From Trachelipus rathkii (lineage: Eukaryota > Arthropoda > Malacostraca > Isopoda > Trachelipodidae): 27,500 bases of DNA. Each line of letters begins with the position of its first letter. The first letter of the stretch is position 1. The notes beneath the pieces are model-generated. The model did not search any database. It was not told where the DNA came from and saw only the letters and a list, made by a program, of their open reading frames with translations. Shown one piece after another: positions 20,840 through 27,500 of the stretch. The position numbers were made by a program, and so were the translations under genes. The stretch covers positions 1 through 27,500 of the forward strand of contig JABUQX010007636.1 of the NCBI GenBank assembly GCA_015478945.1. The letters are read 5' to 3'.

Positions 20840-21065
20840 TTGTAACTACGCGTAAAGTTCCGCGTAAAGTTCATATCGTTATACTAGCGTGTCCATAACG
20901 TATATTCTCTCCATCGTGATTTTCTTCCATCTTATGGATAATTAATCGGATTTTCTTTCGCGCTGTTTATTATTACGTAGCCTATACAACGAGCCTAGGC
21001 TACGTATTATTAACAGCTGTTTCAAAGTGTTACGCGGGACTACGCGTGGCTTTGAAATTTCCTTT
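20840..21065. repeat. Cluster of ACGCG direct and inverted repeats
   Basis: CGCGTAAAGTT occurs twice in tandem (20849-20859 and 20861-20871). TACGTAGCCT (about 20974-20983) and AGGCTACGTA (about 20997-21006) form a perfect 10-bp inverted repeat with a short loop. CAAAG and CTTTG flank a further GC-rich piece containing ACGCGGGACTACGCGT (about 21024-21055). The cluster stands out from its A+T-rich surroundings and may be the end of a foldback-type or other DNA element. Confidence 0.5.
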
Positions 21066-21594
21066 TTAAGCTTTTGTATCATTTTATTCCTCATATTTGG
21101 AGGAAAAAAGATCCTTGTAATATCTTTTTATTTTATCTTAAATAAAGAGATTTAATAAATAGCGTGATAGAGATGAGGGGGGTGAGCAAATACTTACATT
21201 ACCCCCTCCCCCCTTTTGTAATCGGAATTGTTTCTAAATTATCTTTTAAAAAATGTTCTCTCCTAAGAAGACTCTTTTGGGTAAAAAAAGAAGGTACTAT
21301 AACTCAAATGTACTTCTTAAAAAACACGCAGCGCGACACTCACATATCACACACATTTATCATCATCCTCATTCTCATTCACCTAACAAACAAAATCTGA
21401 TTCACACAGCAAGCGCACACACACACCAATTCCGCATCCAGCAACTCACACCACAACAACTCAACAAACTCTACTAATCCAGACTTTCTAAATAAAATTC
21501 TTAAAATCGATATCAGACATTTTATCTCATGAGAGAAAGAAAGTAATCATTCCGCCAAATATACGTAAACGAATATCGAACTTGGCGCAATAGG
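21066..21594. other. Intergenic DNA, His-rich chance frame
   Basis: Two overlapping plus frames (21164-21400 and 21253-21477) pass through a CA/TCA-rich stretch, which yields histidine-rich translations. I do not regard them as genes. Confidence 0.5.
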
Positions 21595-21730
21595 ACGTAG
21601 GGCCATTGGACGTAGTGCCGTTGGAAGTAGCGCACACACGCTAGTCGAGCACATCAACCAGTCACGCTCGACCCACATCTACAACGAAGTAGTGCCATTC
21701 GAAGTAGTGCCATTGGACGTAGTGCCATTT
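21595..21730 (+). repeat. 15-bp minisatellite, unit ATTGGACGTAGTGCC, with a hairpin insert
   Basis: Three units (about 21586-21632) read ATAGGACGTAGGGCC, ATTGGACGTAGTGCC and GTTGGAAGTAGCGC. After about 55 bp of different sequence, three more units follow (about 21688-21730): GAAGTAGTGCC, ATTCGAAGTAGTGCC and ATTGGACGTAGTGCC. The insert has a perfect 7-bp inverted repeat, GTCGAGC (21644-21650) and GCTCGAC (21666-21672). A 15-bp period preserves reading frame, but no long open frame passes through, so a coding origin is not supported. Confidence 0.8.
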
Positions 21731-21734
21731 TATT

Positions 21735-23330
21735 TTATTTAAATTCAGTCTATGGAAGTTTGGATATTTCTTTATTAAATATATTTCTTTCTTATTCATT
21801 TTCTACTTTATTAGAAGTATATATGCCTGTCTAGTATTCATATGTAGTATATTTATTATTAATATATAATTTTTCCATAAATGCTGGAAAAAGCTAACAG
21901 ATGTAAAAAAAACAAAAACTAGGGAGACAAAATTCGATTATGGTACAGTGATTAATGTATACCCGATATAACGTCAGGTTGGAAAGGTGCAGATGCTTCG
22001 CTCGAATTTTGTATACGCTCAGAGTTGTGGGACTTAGACAGGAAAATAGAATTTTCATAAGAGTGGCCTGCCACCTATCAGTTTGTTAGCAAATAAAGTT
22101 AATACAAACAATGCAATGTCAAGAAAGAAAACTGATAAGGGTAGAGTTTCATAGCACGGAAATTACTAGCAAATTAGAGTATCTGTAAACACGTCTCATG
22201 CGATAGATTTGCGAATAGAGTTGTTATTCATACAGTTACAAAAGCAGAGTATATGTAGGTAGTAATGAGCATATAATTACGCTACTGTCACATTTAAATG
22301 AAATGAGTAATCATATGAAGTCTTTCACTGCATGCCAAATACCATTGGGAGCATTTGAAGAAAGAATTTGTAGGATCGTTGGAAGATCGCGTCTGGCAGA
22401 TTTTTCGGGACCTTAGTAAAACTGATTCATGGACATACATGAGAAGCAATATTGAGCGTCACTCGTGGTCGAGTCCCCAAAAGAACGCTTCAAGCGTCAT
22501 GTGGGTGCAACTCTCTAAAGCAAACGTCTGTTATGAATTGAATACCGGTTTTTTCTCGAGATAAAAATTCATTTCTGGCGGCATAAGTTAGTTTCAATAG
22601 AGACTTGTTCAGAATAACAAAGATATTGTAGTAAGCCCTAGAACACGGTGGCTCTGGCCGTAAGCGGTGGTATACTTTATGCAGTTATTTTAAAAGAGAA
22701 TAGTAGTTTAGGATTGATCGTGTCTATGAACTAATACGAACCACTCTTTTCAAATCGAATCCACCTCATTCTGATGTAGTCGTTAGGTAAGAGTTAAAAT
22801 GTTAGATTATAGATAGAAAGAACTGGAGTCAATCGAGATGTCGAAAAGCTGTAATGACTAACTTCTGAGATTATTAGACTATAGGGAGGACTCTGCCAAA
22901 TAGTTTTGAAGAATGCTCCTATGTGGTAACCGAAACGCATGTGTCGGATATGTGTTAGTACGATATCAGAACGCACTCAGCGTGCCGGTGTGCCAAGTGC
23001 GCAGCGATACAGAGAGGTTTCGACAATGCCACATGCTAGCATTTTGATGAGATGGAACTATCACGAAGTGTGATACTCATTCATACGGATCTCATTATCA
23101 CTTTATATTCTTTGAGGTCGTCTCGCACGATGCCCACTGAAGATTACCTTAATAATATATAATTTCTTCTTAACTTATTATATAGCGTATTTATGCTCGG
23201 TTTTCTCCTACAATGAAAGTAGTTTCTTAAGGTAGAAAAATTTCGATATAAGGTGTGCTCTCGGTATCTATTTGTGATAGGTTTCAGCAATAGGTTTCAA
23301 ACTTTATGGAAGGGTTGGTCCACCTCCTTT
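21735..23330. other. Mixed-composition DNA, no gene assigned
   Basis: Base composition is more balanced at about 21950-23110 than in most of the window, which could indicate an old mobile element. The short frames at 22355-22564 (plus) and 22794-22976 (minus) show no family that I can support. I looked for transposase, reverse transcriptase and zinc-ribbon motifs and found none convincing. Confidence 0.4.
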
Positions 23331-24560
23331 AAGTAATCAAGTTTTTGCAATCTTACACAGCCCATAACTCACATAATTAAAATCTTGATTAATCTTAGAA
23401 TACATACTCACGTCGATTTGACGTTTGGTTTTGAGGTGTATTTCATTAAACATACATATATATCAAGTTTTCATAATATTGTCAAGTGAGAGTTATATCA
23501 CATCTATATGAGCTTAACTCTACAATTTTCTTTTACGTGATTTACTTAATAACTAACTCTTATGCTCACACAATTCTCTTAGTTTGTTTAACTTTATATC
23601 TATACATCAACAATTGATTATTCAAAAACCAAGGATCTTTAGTTTCAGGCTCTCGTTTACCAATAATAAATATGAATATTTTATGATCCTCAGCAAAAAG
23701 TTAACATTGGACTCTACACAGTGTCTACATTTATTCAGCTTAGTAATTAGTACTAATCACCAATACTCTACATCAGTTTACATTTATTCACCTAAAAGCT
23801 TTAACTCAACTTTTTCTCGCTCTAGATTCACAAAGATTATTCTCAATATATTCTCTAACATATAACTTAATTCTGAATAGCATTCTCACTCAGTCCTTAT
23901 ATTTAACTACATCAATCGTAATTCTCTCCTTGATATTTCTGTCTAATGTAATAACACTCTTCCATTTACTCTCTTGCATTTTCTCAGTGATTTGTACATC
24001 TTAAAATGGTAATATAATTCCTCTTACTAGTTCTTAATTCATTCTTAGTCGAACTTTTCCGTGAGTATCATTTATTAATACTATCACTATGTCATGTGAT
24101 TCTCGTAATAGTCTTATATCTATGACTAATACAATTTCTATGGTAAATATTAGTTAATTATCACAAGTTATTGTTAGAGATCATAAATTTTATTATAGAC
24201 TTGAGAGTAATAATTAATTATTCATTTGATACTTAAATCGGTTTATATTAAATACACTCAATTTATCGCTCGTTTCATGGAGTTTAAGAAAAAACTGTAA
24301 GAATATTTTGCATATGTACTTAATTAATACTATACAATTTTATAGTCTTAATTAAGTTATATAATTTCTATAATTTTAATTAAATTATACAACTTCCTAG
24401 TCTTAATTAAACTATACAAATTCCTAGTAATTATTTAATATATTTATTCAATATCTATATATTATACAACTCTAAATAAAAAAAATTAACTAATAAGAAT
24501 GCAATTTTGATTTGGGTACCTCCTCCAAATTAACTTAATTAACTGCTCCATCAAACCACG
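23331..24560. other. T/C/A-rich, G-poor plus strand, no gene seen
   Basis: From about 23480 to 24480 the plus strand is low in G, resembling the asymmetry at 19720-20200. The 93-codon frame at 23584-23865 reflects this composition (Ser/Phe/Ile-rich) and has no further support. Confidence 0.5.
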
Positions 24561-24566
24561 AAACTT

Positions 24567-25260
24567 AAAAATGTAATATATAAACAAGTCAGATTTGAAA
24601 CAAGTCAGATTTGAAGTTATTACGTTATACTGACAGAAATATTCGTTTCCTTACAAGCCAAACTACAAGCTCTAATCTAATGTTAAATATGCTTCCCACA
24701 AAGCACAGTATATCAAAGGGAAATTTTAGAGAGTTTGCTTTAATTCTCGTGCTTCTCTCTACTGCTGTGTCTGTCTGTCTCGTGGTTTGTGCTTTGCTTG
24801 TGAGGTGTGTGGTGTGTGTGTGTGGTGTGTGCTTTCTTGCTTGCGTTGTGTTCTCGTTGTGTGTGTTGTGTGCTGGTGCTTTCGTCGTGTCGTTTGTGTG
24901 AGGTGTGATCTATCTTCTCTGCTCTCGTGCTCGTTTTATGAGTGCATACATACGACTAATTTGTCTTCCTTTTCTAAAGCAAATGTTTCTTACTGACATT
25001 CTTAAACACTACAACAATCTACTAGAGCACAATCGGCACATACACAACCAGCAATAAATCTAACTCACCTACCAGAAAATAACAAATTATTTAATATTCA
25101 ATGGGATGATATATCAATCAACTCACATACTACACTACTCATTATAACGTATATACCTCGCACACACATAATTTTATATAGTATTGATTTATATATCGAT
25201 CTTAATATAATATTATTTATTTGTTTTTGATACACATTTCGATATATCGATATATTATAT
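24567..25260 (+). repeat. Left copy of a duplicated segment with TG repeat
   Basis: Blocks shared in order with 25780-26100 are AAAATGTAAT...TATAAACAAGTC, ATTACGTTATACTGACAGAA (about 24619-24638), TTGCTTTAATTCTC (24736-24749), a microsatellite (TG-rich here, about 24797-24835), CGCACACACAT (about 25158-25168) and TTATTTGTTTTTGA (near 25216). The unit ACAAGTCAGATTTGAA is itself repeated twice at about 24584-24615. The valine/cysteine-rich open frames at 24611-24996 arise from the TG repeat. Confidence 0.6.
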
Positions 25261-25779
25261 CATACTATATTTTATAAAAATAATCAGTAGATAGGCCTAT
25301 TTATGTATTGTATAGTTAAAATTTAATATTTATTTTAATTAAATATTATTATATTATTTTATATAATTATTTTTAATTTCTTATTATTATTATCTATTAA
25401 TAGTCTCAGATCATTAATTACCAAATTTATTATTATATTCTAATCGTTTTTATTTATAATCATATTCATTAATATATATATAATTTTTCACTGAAATGTT
25501 TTTAAATGATAATAAATTCTTCTATAATTTATTCCTAATGGTATTTATTTCATCTATATTTAATATTTTATATATTTTAATTTTTTCACGATTAAAACTT
25601 ATTAAAAAGTCATATATATTAATATAATATACACTCTATATAATATATATATATATATATATATTTTTTAATCATTTCAGTTGCTTTATTGTGATAGATA
25701 GATGATACTCTCATATAAATTAATTAAGTTTTTGAGTTATTAAGGTCAATTAGATTTTTAATTACGTATATACTGACAT
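25261..25779. repeat. A+T-rich spacer with TA microsatellite
   Basis: Very A+T-rich; a TA run lies at about 25640-25665. No gene seen. Confidence 0.7.
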
Positions 25780-25914
25780 AAAAATGTAATAGTATAAACA
25801 AGTCCTATAGATATTGAATTATTACGTTATACTGACAGAAATATTATTTTATTTATTATTATTATTATTATTAAATTTAGGAGTAAAGTTGCTTTAATTC
25901 TCTCTTCTCTTCTC

Positions 25915-25980
<66 letters not shown>

Positions 25981-26100
25981 AACATACACACACACACACA
26001 CACACACACCTATACGCGCACACACATGTTCGCATAATTATTATTTGTTTTTGAAAATATTGAGATATATGATATACACCTTTATAAAAATATATATTTT
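25780..26100 (+). repeat. Right copy of the duplicated segment, with CT-CA microsatellite
   Basis: Carries the same ordered blocks as the left copy: ATTACGTTATACTGACAGAA at about 25820-25839, TTGCTTTAATTCTC at 25889-25902, CGCACACACAT near 26018 and TTATTTGTTTTTGA near 26040. In place of the TG repeat it holds a (CT)n run (about 25899-25954) joined to (CA)n (about 25955-26010). The copies differ mainly in microsatellite type and in length. Confidence 0.6.
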
Positions 26101-26107
26101 CATGTCT

Positions 26108-26465
<358 letters not shown>

Positions 26466-26466
<1 letters not shown>

Positions 26467-26689
26467 GAACGATATAAATTACAAGTTTTATACCCACAGT
26501 TTCAGTATGGTCGAAATTGACCCTTTAAATAACCTATACATAAGGATCGTTTTGGGATGTCTATGGTTTGTGGGTTGTAAGAATTGTTTGATATACAGTT
26601 CAGTTATGTTCTTGCTATGGTAAATGAAGCTATTTGGTCACAGTTTTATTTATGTTTTTGAAAAGATATACATATATCCTATTTTTATC
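26466..26689. other. Spacer before the 99-bp tandem repeat
   Basis: Non-repetitive sequence of moderate composition. The last 45 bases may be the degraded end of one more repeat unit. Confidence 0.4.
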
Positions 26690-27097
26690 TCTATGACCTG
26701 ACCTGAAAAGGAAATTTATACTCAAAACGTTTTATATTTTTATGTATTGGATTTTTCATGCCTACCTAAATAAAATGAGTCTTGTATTTATCCCTATGAT
26801 CTGAAGAGGAAATTTATTTTGAAAACGTTTGTCATTTTTGCATAGGGCCCTTTTAGGTGCCTACCTAAATAAAATGTATCATGCATTTTATCCATCGACC
26901 TGAAGAGGAAATTAATTCTGAAAATGCTTGTCAATTTTATTTATTGCCTTTTCTAAGCTGCCATACTAATTAAAATGCATCTTGCATTTTATAACTATGA
27001 CCTGAAGAGGAAATTAATTCTGTAAACGTTTGTCATTATTGTGTCTTGTCTTTTCAGGTATCTACCTAAACAAAATGCATCTTGTATTTGATATGGT
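26690..27097 (+). repeat. Tandem repeat, four diverged units of about 99 bp
   Basis: Unit starts marked by CTGAA(A/G)AGGAAATT lie at 26703, 26801, 26900 and 27002, spacing 98, 99 and 102 bp. Each unit continues with a GAAAACGTTTGTCA-like box, a TTTT-rich middle, (T)GCC(T)ACCTAAATAAAATG and a CTTGCATTTTAT box ending in CTATGAC. Divergence between units is moderate. The role is unknown; it could be a small satellite or the inner array of a repeat element. Confidence 0.9.
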
Positions 27098-27414
27098 TAC
27101 TAGTTATTACCATTATAAAGTTCATCTACTTATTTTCGAGATTTCATTTTGCAGACTCGGCATAAAATTTTTTGATTCAAATTTCATCCCACAAAAGATA
27201 CAGGAAATTGAGTCCTAACTCTCTGCACTACGGCTTAAAGATTTTTTTCCCCCAAAAAATCCATTACTTTTCTCTAAATCCAATCCGAATTATTTTCCGT
27301 TTTTTATTTTTGAATATATTTTGCCGCAATTTAGTAACAAATTCCATTTGCAAAAAGGATAAAATTTTATTTTTGTTACTCTATAAAAATGGATTTAAGA
27401 ATGAAACAAGGAAT
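27098..27414. other. A+T-rich DNA, no gene seen
   Basis: The 62-codon plus frame at 27030-27218 begins inside the tandem repeat and is not a gene. Confidence 0.55.
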
Positions 27415-27415
27415 A

Positions 27416-27500
<85 letters not shown>
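27415..27500. repeat. CT microsatellite running off the right edge
   Basis: Almost pure (CT)n with occasional CC interruptions, at least 85 bp long and truncated by the window end. Confidence 0.97.

Noticed and set aside
21164..21477. Histidine-rich plus frames
   Set aside because: Produced by CA/TCA-rich sequence; no other coding support.
22355..22564. 69-codon plus frame in balanced-composition DNA
   Set aside because: No recognisable domain, no neighbouring coding blocks and no promoter or splice evidence.
22794..22976. Minus-strand frame with VLTHIRHMRFGYH, recalling the 'LTRLR.GHTRLTH' segment of non-LTR retrotransposons
   Set aside because: The match is short, the glycine-histidine core is altered, and neither the upstream conserved segment nor the downstream Cys/His motif could be found in any frame.
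24611..24996. Overlapping plus frames rich in Val, Cys and Leu, resembling a membrane or cysteine-rich peptide
   Set aside because: Composition comes from the TG-rich repeat; no signal peptide cleavage pattern or family likeness beyond that.
25827..26009. Minus-strand frame rich in Cys-Val and Arg-Glu repeats
   Set aside because: It translates the CA and CT microsatellites.
26690..27097. Regular repeats considered as a CRISPR array
   Set aside because: The units are continuous 99-bp tandem repeats without constant repeats separated by unique spacers, and the context is eukaryotic.

Overview
The window looks like nuclear DNA from an arthropod, most likely a decapod crustacean. The evidence is indirect: TTAGG-type telomere-like arrays, very high A+T, heavy AAT/ATT, CT, CA and TA microsatellites, and a decayed BEL/Pao LTR retrotransposon. 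I see no intact host protein gene and no tRNA, rRNA or CRISPR locus. Most open frames longer than 60 codons are translations of simple repeats or chance openings.

Layout. 1-4,700: A+T-rich intergenic DNA with a GC-rich patch at the left edge, two further GC islands (about 905-1040 and 1590-1712), TA/TG/CT microsatellites, a SINE-like B-box fragment on the minus strand (about 3435-3500) and a purine-rich minisatellite (about 3600-3905). 5,186-14,722: what I read as one old BEL/Pao element on the plus strand. A diverged direct repeat (5186-6155 and 13851-14722) is placed like a pair of LTRs. Between them lie recognisable but frameshifted pieces of pol in the correct order: pre-RT region, reverse transcriptase, connection, RNase H, integrase zinc finger, integrase D-D-E core, and C-terminal domain ending at about 13587. 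The gag/protease part (about 6156-9230) is not recognisable. An unidentified protein-like patch (9233-9666) and a local tandem duplication of about 181 bp lie just before the readable pol.

14,757-16,155 is a 1.4-kb AAT-rich tract. 16,156-18,760 is unremarkable A+T-rich DNA with one CA/TA repeat. 18,763-19,640 holds three degenerate TTAGG blocks interleaved with a TCGACAGG-AAAA minisatellite related to the one 15 kb upstream. 19,720-20,200 is a G-depleted strand. 20,840-21,065 holds a cluster of ACGCG repeats and inverted repeats, and 21,590-21,730 a 15-bp minisatellite with a hairpin-bearing insert. 21,735-24,560 has no identifiable feature beyond strand composition bias. 24,567-26,100 holds a duplicated segment carrying TG/CT/CA microsatellites, followed by long ATT arrays (26,108-26,465), a four-unit tandem repeat of about 99 bp (26,690-27,097), and a CT microsatellite running off the right edge.

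Nothing here supports a functional multi-gene system. The most informative content is the reconstructable architecture of the dead retroelement and the minisatellite/TTAGG association.
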